Below, piece after piece: positions 10,558 through 22,566 of a stretch of 64,000 nucleotides of DNA; within the stretch, counting starts at the first letter, position 1, and every line of letters begins with the position of its first letter. This DNA comes from Collybiopsis luxurians FD-317 M1 (taxonomy: Eukaryota; Basidiomycota; Agaricomycetes; Agaricales; Omphalotaceae). Below the pieces are notes generated by a model that searched no databases, was not told where the DNA came from, and saw only the letters and a program-made list of their open reading frames with translations. The position numbers were made by a program, and so were the translations under genes. The stretch spans positions 382,296 to 446,295 of the forward strand of contig KN834777.1 in the NCBI GenBank assembly GCA_000827265.1, written 5' to 3'.

Positions 10558-13500
10558 TCCTTACCCTGTTACTGTCTTGTTTTCTTCTTACACAATGCGA
10601 ACATGACCTCAAGTGAAGTTTTTGACTGGTCTGATGTGATGTGTACTTCAAGTTATGCATCTGTGCCTGTGGATTCTCCTGTCGGATCGGTTAAAGTTAC
10701 TCAATCAATCGTGGTTGTCCACCACCCACGTTGGTGAGTAGACGTCTTTTCCTCCCCCCCACTTTCCTCATACGAGATATCTTTACATTCAAGTCCGACC
10801 ACAGCTCTTTGGCCTTGCTTCTTATTTGTGTATTTCATTCGCGCTCGATTAATCTTCAGTTCGAACAATCTAACTTGACATTGAGGCCTCGAATATGCGC
10901 TTCCAAGGGTTTCATTCTTGATATATGTTTTTTAAATTTTTTTTACTGTACATTTGTGGCTTGCGGCTTATCGCTATTATATATACTATGTTTTTACTGC
11001 TTCTTTCACTGATCTTCACGAGTTACCAGTTCTTGACTGCTAACGCCACCGCACTATGTTATACTCTTGTTTAATTTTAGACTCTGGTGCTGCTCCTCAG
11101 CTATGGGTTACGCATGATTGTGAAAGCGCCACATTGTGTAGAGTATGAGGATAAAACAACGAATGGTAAGTGGTGGTGACGGTGATTGAAAACTCATATA
11201 CTAGTAGCGATAGGAAAATACCTAATGGGTGTGCTGTGATTACTGAGGATTTAACTGTCTTATTAGCTATCATGTATTGATATTTTCAGATTCCTCGAGG
11301 CGTGTTTGAGACCTGTCTCAGATCCCTACCCCCTGGCTTCCGTAAACGCGATTTTTTTTCCCTGACGCTTGCTGAGTGTTCACCTACCTTGTATCCTGCG
11401 TTCGGCTATTTCCTGACAAACTAGTTACTTGTAAATTTTTCCGAAACATTTCAAGATTCCGCATAAACATTCTTAAGAAACTTTTACCGAAGATTGAAAG
11501 TCAGATTTTTACTTCGTATGAGAACTTAAGTATGTGATCTATCAGATCTTACCTCAAATTTTGAAAAAATGCTGTATCAATCTGCGATTTATCCACAAAG
11601 AATCTAGTTAGTAAGTTACGAAAGAAAATGCATGGCGTTTTAAATTCCAAATAAGGGTCAAAGATTAACCGCAAGCGGTTAATTCGGCTCATTCATTCCC
11701 TACGTTTTCAAGCAATCTGAGCTAACATGAACGCCTATGTTCAATCTCCTTTGTACCTGAGATGCGATTGGGGTTGAAAATGAAAGAGATCTCTTAGAAG
11801 GGATAGTGCACAACGTACTTACTACCGATCAATGCCAGCATTACCCCGATGAGGTACACATCGTCGCTCTCCAGGAATCGACTATTGGCAGGAGTACCAG
11901 ATGAGCTCGCAACTGACTGAAACGGAACACTTCTAAACGCTCCCGGTCCATCCGTGAACATCTTCCCCCTGACAATGGGCAAATCACTCCACTACGTGCA
12001 ATAACTTTAGGGGAGCATCTGCAACGTTTTCGTCTCTCGGCAGCTTCATGTGTGGTTACAGACTTGCAGTGAGGAAGAATGAAACCGGTGAGAACCATGA
12101 CAGTCTCATGAAGATCAACTGAAGAACAAGGAAGGAAAAAGCAGGGAGCTAGGCAAGCCACAACAACGGATCTGGAATGAAACCAAAGTAAGTCGCCAGT
12201 GGAGGTCATGCGGTTTTCCTTTTCAAGTTTTACATTGGGAAACAAATCGTCTACCGCCAGATCCACGCTGACAGCTACTGCAGCCGTAAAACGTCCGTAT
12301 TCACCCGCGCGCCTCGCCGAGAGTCGGTTTACTGTTTCTTCCCGTCTATCTCCATATTCTTTGTTCAAATGCACAATTCAGATCTCAGTTGATCGTAGTA
12401 TAATATACATAAATGTATGCGTGCGGATTCATTGAGAAAGCCGAACGTATTTGTGAGCGTCGAAATTTCGGGAGGCCCCGTCTGGACTCAGTAAATTCAT
12501 TAACTGGAGGTTCTCGGCGCTCGACTGGCATAGAACTCAGGCACTCAACGATCATTGCGTTTGATATCCAAAAACTGGCGTTAGTGGGTGAATAAGTTGG
12601 ATTCTCGCCACAAGGTACCATCCACCGCATTGGCCGGCTATTGATACTTATGAACAATTTACAAGTGCGGGAGATGTCTCTTACCGCTGTTGCAATTGGA
12701 AGATGCCGTTATTGGAACTGATAGCAAACGGAAAACAAACACTCAAGTACGGAAAACAAACGCTGATCACCATGGAGTACTATCGGATGCGTGAAAATAG
12801 ATATCATGGTCATCTGCATACCCGGACATGTAATTGAATTCTCTCCTGTCAGAACGGAATTCTATAGGTCTGAAAGCTGCCAGATTTGGTACGTTCTGGT
12901 GCCCACTATCAAGGAGAACGCCCACGGCCTGTTCTCGATTGCTATTACTTTCAGTTCCGCTACAATTGTTGCTAAATGTATGACTAGACTACGGAAGCAT
13001 CCGGGAATATACCTAATGACCACTCGCCAATCGTCAGGTGTGCAGACTTCGTCTCTCAATTATAACGATCTTTTGTCGAACATGACGATTCAATGAGCAG
13101 ACTGAATACTTACTGTCCTTGCTCGTCCGACGATGTATCGTTCCTAAATGGAGTACGGTTTAAGTTTCGTGCCATCGTCGGTGATCGTGACGGTCAAGGT
13201 GCACGACAGAAATCCATTTAGGCTTCATGTTGCCTTAACTGGGGAAAAGTTCCTGATGACTTGAAGCCGCTAATAACCCTACCTTACCCTGCTTGATGTC
13301 GACAAGTCTTTTAGCATGTGCCTGCGAATTTCGCTCTCAACAAAACTCCTACTCAATTGTGATTGGAGTATTCTGGGAACATCAAGGCTTGATGCGGGAC
13401 GCCAATTGTATTCGTTTGAAATTATACATATGCTATATGAAGTATGCGATTCATGTACCCGAGTACTTGAATTCATTCGCCCCCAGATGAAGGGCATGGC

Positions 13501-14914
13501 GCTGATTGACTATCTTCAAAGTACTCACACTGCCTTCGATGAAGAGCCCCATCGTCTAAATTCTGTTTCATCAAATTGTTCTTTCATTGTTGGGTACAAC
13601 GACCATCGCGGGACCCCCTCGTGTCCTCCAAATTGTTTCTTTTTGTATTCTCGTTCTGCCCGTGTTTCATCACTGGACATCTGCGTGAATCATGTTCTTA
13701 GGCAGCTGAACCTTGAGCTAATTAGAATGATCATAACTTGGGACCCAAATGACTTTTGAGGTAGTATAATGAACGCCAATTCAATGTCATAGACCACAAG
13801 TTCAGTTACTTGAAAAGATGTCCTTTGTTCAGTGTCAACTACCTGACATGCTGTCATGTACGCAGACGACTCGGGTGAACCCTGAATTCTAGTCCTCCCA
13901 CCTGGAGTTTGGGCCCCCGCGCCCGGCGCATCTTTGAAGTCGAACAGGGTGAGGCCTCGAATCTTCTTTATTAAATTTCTGAAAGGAACTCGTCGTTGCC
14001 TGCCGTCTCCTGTCGTTCAGTTTTTCCTTTGACATCTCGATGGTCCGCATCTAAGCATAGCCAAAGCATCAGAATCCAGGATATTATAAAGTTCAACGTT
14101 CCTCGACCTCATCGGTGTCTAATTCGCGCACTTACGTTGGAAGTCTAGAACCGGATCTAATGTCCGAGCGCACCTTGGAAAATGGATTATCGAAGAGCCC
14201 GCAATAGTCTCAGAGGAGCCGCAAACCCCATGAACAGTACTTCGCCAGGCAGTTGCGAAGGCGGGAATTTGAAATCGCACAAACGTTGTGTGGATAGGCG
14301 CGAATGTATATGCTTTGAAAGCACTAATGCTGATCTGAAATTATTCCCGTGATTCGATACTCATCGCATTTTCACCCAAGGTGACGGAGGTACTTGGAAA
14401 CGGAGGAATTAGAATGTTAATACGTCATCTGGTCAAAGCTGGTTCTATCGTCTTGCTCAACATAGTCTTATCGCATTGCTCAACATAGTTGTTATCTCTC
14501 CAGGACTCCGATATACTCTATACAAAGTGTTTTACGATAGGGAAGCACATTTCCTTTTAAGGCATATGGTGAGATTACAGCAGATGAATGGGCACGGGAA
14601 GGTGCGGGTTGACCGGCAATAGAGGTGTCAAGCATGCAGTCTTAAAACAATATCGGCGGCGACAACTTTCATTCATAGGGCTTTGATTCCTTATATGCTG
14701 CTCTTCTCATGAGCTTGAAATCAATGTGAATGAAGATCCGCGGAAGCTAGTTCCGACTTTAAGCACAACATTTATTTGGCGTATGGACATACATAGAGCA
14801 ACATTCAGTCCGAGAATACAGGACAACAGAAATAAACTCGCAGTTATACAAAATGAAGATCCGAGAATTCGTGAATAGCAAAACAGAAAAATAAAAAAAA
14901 TAAAAAATGATCAA
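10558..14914. other. 4.3-kb gene-poor stretch with possible minus-strand exons
   Basis: No confident gene is found. Three minus-strand pieces look exon-like. 13531-13680 starts MSSDETRAEREYKKKQFGG, is 51 codons long and strongly charged. 13279-13497 is open for 72 codons and can be read up to a GTAAGG donor at its 3' end. At 11820-11990, a segment between a TAG acceptor and a GTAAGTAC donor encodes WSDLPIVRGKMFTDGPG and continues to the donor. I could not join these into a single frame and know no family with these motifs. They may be one unrecognised or decayed gene. Confidence 0.2.
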
Positions 14915-16537
14915 TCAATGGCAGGCCAAGTTTAGTCCTTCCATCTGTCCACTCAAAATTTCCATCTTGGTTGGCGGCTTAGAAGCCTCAATTTCTTGGA
15001 GAAGACTGAGAACCTGGAACATGGGGTCTCAGTATTATTTACACAAGGCTCCGTAACTTCAGACTCACCGATGCAGCACATCCAAATGATAACGAGAATC
15101 CCGATCCACCTTGTCCATAGGTATGGATGATACGACTATCCGAACCATCTTTTCTGGTTCTAGTCTCGCGTTCGACTCTCACATTAGAGCCACGGAAGGG
15201 TCGTAGACCTTGTAAGAGCTGAGTCTCGTCATCGTATTCAGCATTTTCCAATCCAGGGACAAATGCGTTGCATCGCTCGCGCATGCGCTTGATGACAGGT
15301 GTGTCAACGGTGAGGTTGAGGTTCCATTCATGAGGCTCCGTAATACCTGGAGACTCATCAGCAACCCGGGAGGGCAACTCATCAAAGTGCAAGGCCTTAC
15401 CGCCTAAGATCAGGATGTTGTCATTGCGAGGAACAATGAAGACCATGTCTTCATCAGTACCATATGTTTCGTCGTGTGTTACAGCCAGAGCTTCGGTAAG
15501 CTTGGGAAATTTGGTCCCATCGTTTTTGACCCGGATGATCGCTCCCCGAAGTGGATAGACCGTTTTATCTCCCGCGAGTTCGAGAGCGGAGAGACCGGTG
15601 GCATTGACCAGAGCATATGCATCAAAGCGGGAAAGGAGTTCCTCTTCCTGGCCCAAAAGTTCGCCGTTTATGCGTTCCGTAACGAAGGTAGCACCTTTGC
15701 AGTTCATTACAAAGTGTAACCACATCATGTAGACGTCGGTGTCGATCGCCGGAGCCTGAAGTTGATACGCATCCTGCATGCCAGCTTTCGGGTCAACGGA
15801 ATGGTGCCGGATGAGGTCGGCGCTGCGTTTGAGCCCTTTTATCTGGATGTCTTTGAGATCGCAATGAAGATTTGAAGATTGAATGCATACATACCGTGTT
15901 CGACAAATTGCAGATTTCTTCCCACTTGTCAAGCTGGTCAGGTCGAGCCTCAAGAGGTGTGTCAAAGAAGAAATTGGCAGTCCTCAATCGAACCCCGTGA
16001 TCGATGCCATCGGTATCACCAAGTTTTGTTACGATTTGCTCGAAGACTTTGTAAGAATTCATTGCCCATATCTTGGAGTGGCAGAGTGATATAGCCTATA
16101 GTGAAGAGTCTAGTAAGATTTATATTCCTATGGGAACGACGGCGGTGACTTACATCCGTGTGCTTGCCACAGACAGCAGGGGGATATTCCCATCTAAACA
16201 TTCAAAAGTCTAAAGACGAGACAGCAGTTGAATGATGGAGAACTAACAGAGCACCAGCAATTTGAGAGGTAATACGATTCTTGCGATCCGCCCAGCGTTC
16301 GGAGATGATAGTAACATCATAGCCTTGATCCAAAAGAGCCCATGCGGACTGCGAGCTTCGTTTAGTCAAGGATGAAATCGAGTGTGTTGTACTCACCGTC
16401 ATACCACTGACACCACCGCCAATGACGAGAATTCGTTTATTTTTGGGTGCAGCGGGGCTCGGAGTGCCAACGCGTAGCTCGAGCTCATTGTTAACGGGCT
16501 CGAGGTAGAAGTTGGGTGTGAAAGCTTTAGCGAACAT
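14915..16537 (-). CDS. D-amino-acid oxidase (FAD-dependent)
   Basis: This enzyme oxidatively deaminates D-amino acids to 2-oxo acids, ammonia and H2O2 with FAD, usually in peroxisomes. Six exons fit (16537-16397, 16348-16248, 16193-16154, 16095-15895, 15842-15069, 15013-14915), summing to 451 residues. Seen motifs are the dinucleotide-binding loop ILVIGGGVSGMTSAWALL near residue 36, QIAGALWEYPPAVCG, VNATGLSALELAGD, the PLRGAIIRV strand, QGLRPFRG with the substrate-carboxylate Arg, and the C-terminal GQGGSGFSLSFGCA block. The N-terminal extension of about 35 residues before the FAD loop is longer than usual. The C-terminus ends LACH, so no canonical SKL peroxisomal signal is seen. Some family members prefer D-Asp, and the sequence read alone does not settle the substrate. 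Confidence 0.93.
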
Positions 16538-19500
16538 ATCGAGGAGTTGAACGGGTGATGAGATGTTGAATGAGGTGGCGGAAGTGGATGGGGAAAGTCG
16601 AAACAGTGAGGAGCTTTTATACCAGGAGTCGGGATATAATTGAAAAGATTTGAGCTGAGAAACTCGACTCGAAAAAGGACGAACTGGATTCGGACCGTCT
16701 CATTGAGAGATCTTTCAGAGTGATCCCAAATTGTTTCTGGTCTGGCCAGACTCATTCCTTTCTGGGGAGCCGGATTCTCGGAAGGGACATCGCGCCATAC
16801 GTCTGAAGCGGTCGACACCCTGACTACGCTTGAATTTGCACCCCTCCATCAACCGCGGGCCCTTGAGACACGGCACCAACCGGACACTACGAGAGCTGAT
16901 CCGTGCTTGAAGTCCTAGAAGTAAGAATCAGAGAACTGCCAAGTATTCAATGGACATGCAGAGTAGATGGAAACTGTAAACCGCGCTTTTCCACAGCAAA
17001 CGGAAGTCACGCCCAAATACACTCTTTTAGGTGGAACTGAATAGCATTGATCGTCGGACTGGCATTCAATCAACCCAACATTGCTGTTCCCCATTCAAAT
17101 GTACCAGACCCAGTCGCTTATGTGTCAGCTATTACTTTCCTTGCTTCAGTCAGGTGCTACGGACCAGCGATTACAGAGCAGACGTACCAGAGCGGGAAAG
17201 GCCTAGCGTGACCTGATTTCAATGCTTCCCGCTTGCGCGACGTCTGTGGGGTAGAGCGGCTAGAAAATTTTTGACCGAAGTGAATGCATGAACCAGTGAA
17301 TTCAGCCTTTAAAACAAGAATTCCGATGACTATTTTGGAAGGGTCAGGTACCAATGGCCAAACAACAAGATACCTCTAGCCCAGATTAAAAAATTGAAGG
17401 AGCGGATCTTTACAAGCGCTTTGAGGAAGAGTGAGTGTCGAACCAAGCAAATACCGGTAGAAACAGTAATCAAAGCGTAAATTTGAATCTATTATATTCA
17501 ATCAATAAAAACAACTCCCGTGATTCGGGATACTCACCTTCGCCGCCACCCAGGCGTTTGCAGCGGTCTGTTGAGAATGCATTGTTCAGATTTTACGATA
17601 ACCTATGCTTAAATGAGGCAATATTTTTCAAAAAATACGCCAGATGTTCATGGATCGCATATCAGCAATGTTCTTATGTCGAATCCGAGTTCGAATTGAA
17701 ATCCGCAAGGCACTAGAGGGGTGTCGGGAATTGGTTGGAAGGAACTCGTTTTCGCCAGTAAGGCCGAAGAGCACACGGATGCTTTCTGCATTGGACTAGT
17801 CGTATTATGAGAGCAAGTTTCCAAAAGTGCCTGCTAAATCTAGTAAAAATGAAGGTCAGAATTTTGGAAGAAGATTTTGAGAAGATTTAAAGACGAGTGC
17901 GCGGGCGTAAATGCTGAATGAGGAATCGAGCCAGTCCCCGAGTCTGACTATATCCGCCGAACTTGTCGAGATCCATGTATAACTTAGAGACGTATACAGC
18001 ACCATAACGAGCACGGAGATTCTCATCGGCCAATTTTATTCGTGGAAGGTATCAGCAGCTGGTCAAAGGAATGCAAACGCTAGAAATTGTAAAGTTTACT
18101 TACGTCTCATGAGCGTTCATGTGAATGCAGCCGGATATTAGTTGAGCAGTGACAGAAAAATCTTCTTCGTATCCTCGAAGGATGGGTGACACTAATGAAC
18201 TCACTTTCTGGGTCCGTCCGACTGCCTGCGTGCATTCTATCCCTTCTACAATCAGCTATCCAGACGCTGAATTGCCGCAAGATGTTCGTAGTTCATCAGT
18301 CCCGAAGCCGGAGGTTTATTTTCCCAGTCACCGCCCGCAACCTTCGCGAGAGCGAAGTCCAAAAAGTAGAAATTTACCCGAACGTTTTCAGTTATTGAAG
18401 TAGAACGCTAGCCCATAATGAAACGTAAAGATTTTAAGCGGGTTTGTCCTGTGCCCTTGCTGTTCTCGGCCCAGAGTCATGCTCAGAAAGGAAAGACCTC
18501 CCTACCAAATGCGAATGCGAGACTGCGTGGAGCTTGGCAAAGTCAGAGCACCGAACGTAATGTCTAATGCTTCCAGCCTTCGGCGGACTTGATCCAAGAA
18601 GACTGAGGATACCTTTTATGGGCGGTAAGACGAAAAAACCATCACTATCCAGTTCGAAAGTTGGATATTAGAAGTGAAGAATCGGAAGTACTCGGAAATT
18701 GCGTAACGAAGGAAATTCCGTACCGCCGGTGACCAGTGAACACGAATAGATTAAATGTTAAGACCCCGGCGAGTGAATGGGTAGGTACGGGAAGGTCCTA
18801 ATACTTTCTATGCCTATTTACAGCGGATCGTCTCATAGTTCCTCCAGAGACATGAAGTTACACGTGGCAAGAGGTGAAAGCCTGTTTGTAGATTCAGATT
18901 GGCCCAAGTATTTCGCTTGGCGCTAGGAATTTTACGCTATGCAGTTAATGGAAGGCAGTCTCCTGCCCGGTCCTATTCCAAATACGTTGAGGTGAGTTGA
19001 AGCGCGTTCCTTAGACGGAGCTCCGAATCCGCAGTTGTGCTTCGTGCGGGGCATCCATTTGAAATGTCAAGTCGGGAATCATTAATCATTATCCGTGCGG
19101 GAGACGTGTTACTTTAAGTTCGACGTTGACAACTTCCGAATGGTTGGACCGTTCAACTTCAATTCGTCATGATACTTAGTTCGTAGAGAATGAAGGTCGT
19201 CGATAGCACCTTTAAAGGGGGTTTAAAAATCCTTTGTGTCAAATGGAGGAAAGAAAAGGAGCGCCGCGCATGGAAGGAAGACTTATTGTCTATCTATATA
19301 CCAGAGTTAATGCGGGACCTCCGACCTACAGTTAATACTTTTTAACTGTTCACCCTCAAAAAATTTTTTGCACGCTTAAATAAATTTATTAGCTCGACTT
19401 ATTAGCTTTATATTAGAATGGATAAAGTTAAAAATGATCAGGAATTTTTTCAAGCATTCAAACTGTGGTTTTTCCGGATTACCAGCATCGGGAAGTACTA

Positions 19501-20580
19501 CTGCTGAAAAGCTTATTTCTTCTCATGCTTTGGGAATCGTATTTGTAATGTCATTTAGAAGAATTTGAGCACCATCCGCAAGTTTCAAACAAAACATATT
19601 TTCCTCAAATGGAGACGGTGGTGAAAACCCGATGCGGCTTCGGAAAGCGCCTGTCTAAGTATTCAGTAACCCACCGTTTTTGTGCGAGCCGGGACAGCCG
19701 GCAGAACCTTGAGTGCCCTAAAAACGCCCAAGCTTGTGGTCATTTTGAAGCTTAAGATATCCATCTAGCATGTCTTGACATGGGGTAGAGTAATTCAAGA
19801 ACTGCAAAAGTTTTTCTACACCAACATTTTCGTTATTATGCTAACTTAATGGTTATATTTGATAAGCGCTCAACTGCTCTTCCCATCTTTACTTCCATTT
19901 CCATGGCAAGTTGGCTCCTTTAAACTGAAGACACCAGTAGTCATGGTTGCATCTTGGAAGCAATTATCTATCCTCTCGTTGCTTATCTCTCTTCCTGCTA
20001 TTCTCTCCTCCCTGTGCACATTACTGCTAGTTCTCTACTCCCAACCTTCCATATCTCGCTACTTACCTCTCTTCCTGCTATTCTCTCCCTCTTGCTAATT
20101 CCTGCGCACTACTTATGTCTGTCTAGGACCGGCTATTCCCTCGCGGGTACGTGGAGCCGTGTAGAATCTATCTATCTATCTATCTATCTATCTAAGATCA
20201 TTGCTTACCCCAACAAACTGCAAGCCTGAATGACATGCTCTTGATAGAACTACTTTTATAATAATCACGTATTTCTTGTTTTATAGTTCTCCCGTAAGAT
20301 TTACTTGCATTCTTTCCATTGAAAATGAGAAAAGATAAGATGGAAAAGCTGATGCAAAGTTTATGCGGGCTGTGAGCGCCGTGCTGTTAAGCCCCTACGT
20401 GTGACTCTCAAATGCAGCAACGCTCTGCATTCTTGATCCCGATAACCAAGAGTACTGCACCGTTTCGAAAGGTTGTTCAGTCATGTGTCATTGGGACCTC
20501 TTACTCAATGTTACTAGCCATAACATTTGGGAGCTGTCTGCGACATTGCTAACAAGTAGCTCCATTGGAAGGACAGGTAG
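16538..20580. other. 4-kb stretch without a recognised gene
   Basis: Scanning both strands shows only short frames with no recognised motif. From 19985 to 20090 the phrase CTCTCTTCCTGCTATTCTCTC occurs twice in pyrimidine-rich DNA. This may be intergenic or old repeat DNA. Confidence 0.4.
20168..20194. repeat. (TATC)n microsatellite, possible LINE 3' tail
   Basis: Six or seven TATC units follow CGCGGGTACGTGGAGCCG and TGTAGAATC. A simple-repeat tail after a GC-rich segment resembles the 3' end of some fungal non-LTR retrotransposons, but no reverse transcriptase is visible upstream. The LINE reading is therefore only inference. Confidence 0.45.
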
Positions 20581-20594
20581 GTAATTAGGTGCGT

Positions 20595-20637
20595 CGGGTT
20601 AGGGGTTAGGGTCAGGATTAGGTTAGGGACCAGGGTA
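20595..20637 (+). repeat. Interstitial telomere-like TTAGGG tract
   Basis: The tract reads GGGTTAGGGGTTAGGG, then TCAGGATTAGGTTAGGG: four or five imperfect units of the TTAGGG telomere repeat used by most filamentous fungi, embedded in ordinary DNA. Confidence 0.6.
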
Positions 20638-22074
20638 GTTATATCTATCTTATGTATATTAGGGTTGGCCTCGACTGGTACTACCTAATGATTGTGCAGA
20701 AACATTCATTTGATAGCACCAGTCAAATTGTGCACAATGTATGTCGCAGGGGTTCGACCTCTGGACTGAACTGAACTTTGAAATTTTTGAACTTTTGGCT
20801 CCATTTCTAATCATCATTGTAGCCAGCTATGCCAGCAAATGAACTGAAAATGTATCTGTCATGCCACTTTCACAGCACTGAACTACTAATGAGCTGACCA
20901 GTGCGAACTATCAGCCATCATACCGGCTGAACATCCTTTCAAAACAGCACAGTAGTCTGATTATTTATGGATCACTACCTATTATATCCAGACAAGCAAC
21001 CTCCAATGTAATCCCTCATTAGCATACAAGCTCTCAGCTACATTATAACGCCGTTATCAACAGCCAGCCGCTGGTGCTCCTTTCGCAGTTGGTTTTAGGT
21101 AAGATTAAATTAGCATGAGTTTTGATCTGGTTGGCGCAAAGGAGCAGTTAGGCAGTGGTGGCCACTGACATTCCTGAATTATGGAGAGAGCTAATGCCAC
21201 AGGCCGAGTGCAAACTTTAATCTTGTAAAATGAGAAGTGAGTCCCGTCTCCCTTTACTCAGGCTGTTGAGCCAAGGATGTCAACTAGGTATAAAACTGTT
21301 ATCAGTGGCTATAACCTTTCTGGAGGACCTACACGTTAACAAGCCCACCAGTGTAACTAGCGTCAATGCTCTCCGCTGAGTCCGCTCCCTAGTAGGCAGT
21401 ATATCCCTTCTAGCTTGCGGATGAGCTATTTGCGCGCACACGTGACATCAGTTCCCAAAATCTGGACATGACGCGAAAAAAACTAACAGGGCCAGGCTCA
21501 TCTAGAGCTATTGATTAGCCATAAAGACGAATGTTGTATGCATGAATGATCCATGGGTATCTCATCGCAAGACTCTACATTTATGCTAACTCATTCAAAC
21601 GGACTGGCCAAGAGATGTCTTGGAGATTTCACCGAGTCAGGTCCCTACTACATTATATAGTCCCCTTTCCACCGATGCCTGCTCAAGTACCCACGAGTAG
21701 CAGAATGTGTGGCATTTTACTGATCAAGTTGAGACGCATCAACACTCTGTCCGTGGCAGGCGGATTTGGTGCTTGAACTCCTAATTTCAACAGACTATCA
21801 GCTGCCAGGGGAGGAACTTCGATCAAGGTATTCAAGTCCCTGACTTCCAAGAGTGGACACTGGAATACTCTAAAGTTTTCTTGACAACGTCAGAGTCTGG
21901 GCATTTGAAACGCTACAAGGGCCTCCTTTGCCATAGACATGATTCTAGAGCAGAGCCTCTGCACCAAATACACTTCGCAATCAGGTGCCAGTGACTACAG
22001 CTGTGAAAGAGGTAAATAATGGTGCCTGTGAACCGTTGAAAATTTTTTTTCGCTAGCCTTGGGCGTTGCTAAGT
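20638..22074. other. Intergenic, no gene seen
   Basis: The longest frame here (21546-21776, plus) has no recognisable domain. A small imperfect hairpin with arms GACTGGTACTA and TAGCACCAGTC lies at about 20667-20720. Confidence 0.4.
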
Positions 22075-22566
22075 TAAGCTCGTTGGTATTGCCCCCTACC
22101 TTGTCTCATACCATCTACATTTGATACATTTCTCAGTAAAATTGCAGGGCTTGTACGAATCCAACACACTCGAGTGTCATCGGTCATGAGTAGGCGATTA
22201 CAGTACAGTTCGCTGTTGATGAATACGTGTCCACCCAATCTCGGCCGAAGAGTCCAGCGTTCAACCTCACACAGTCATTACCGGGGACCACTATTCATCA
22301 TGCGGTCAAGGCGCTCTGCGATCAAGATATTCAATAAGCTCAAAGCAAGGTTGAAAGTAATGGTGCTTGCATACTCATCACAGATTACCAAGTAAACAAT
22401 GCTTCCCCGTTGGCAGGTTCCAACTGTAATGGTTCGTTTGTAAGTCCTTGCCAAAATTTATAATTAGTTTTCTTACCTGCTTTTTCACAATTGGAGCTCC
22501 AGAAGCAAAACTAGTGATGAGTAAAAGGGCGCAGCACTTGATGAGAGAAGGCTTTAGTAGCATCAT
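22075..22566 (-). CDS. Candidate small secreted protein
   Basis: The minus strand opens with a good signal peptide: MMLLKPSLIKCC, a hydrophobic run ALLLITSFASG, then APIVKK. It is followed by a 53-nt intron with a GTAAGA donor, an ACTAAT branch-like site and an ACAG acceptor. Further exons can be read (LEPANGEALFT, then LLNILIAERLDRMMNSGPR, then a 40-codon frame to TAA at about 22075), each bordered by GT and AG. The first exon and intron are persuasive and the rest less so. If the second donor is not used, the product stops after about 42 residues. No family is recognised. It could be an effector-like secreted peptide or a chance ORF. Confidence 0.35.

Noticed and set aside
12791..13096. Plus frame of 101 codons considered as a membrane protein
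   Set aside because: No hydrophobic pattern or family motif, and it overlaps an equally open minus frame.
20155..20200. CRISPR-like short repeats
   Set aside because: Simple (TATC)n microsatellite with no spacers, in a eukaryotic genome; not a CRISPR array.
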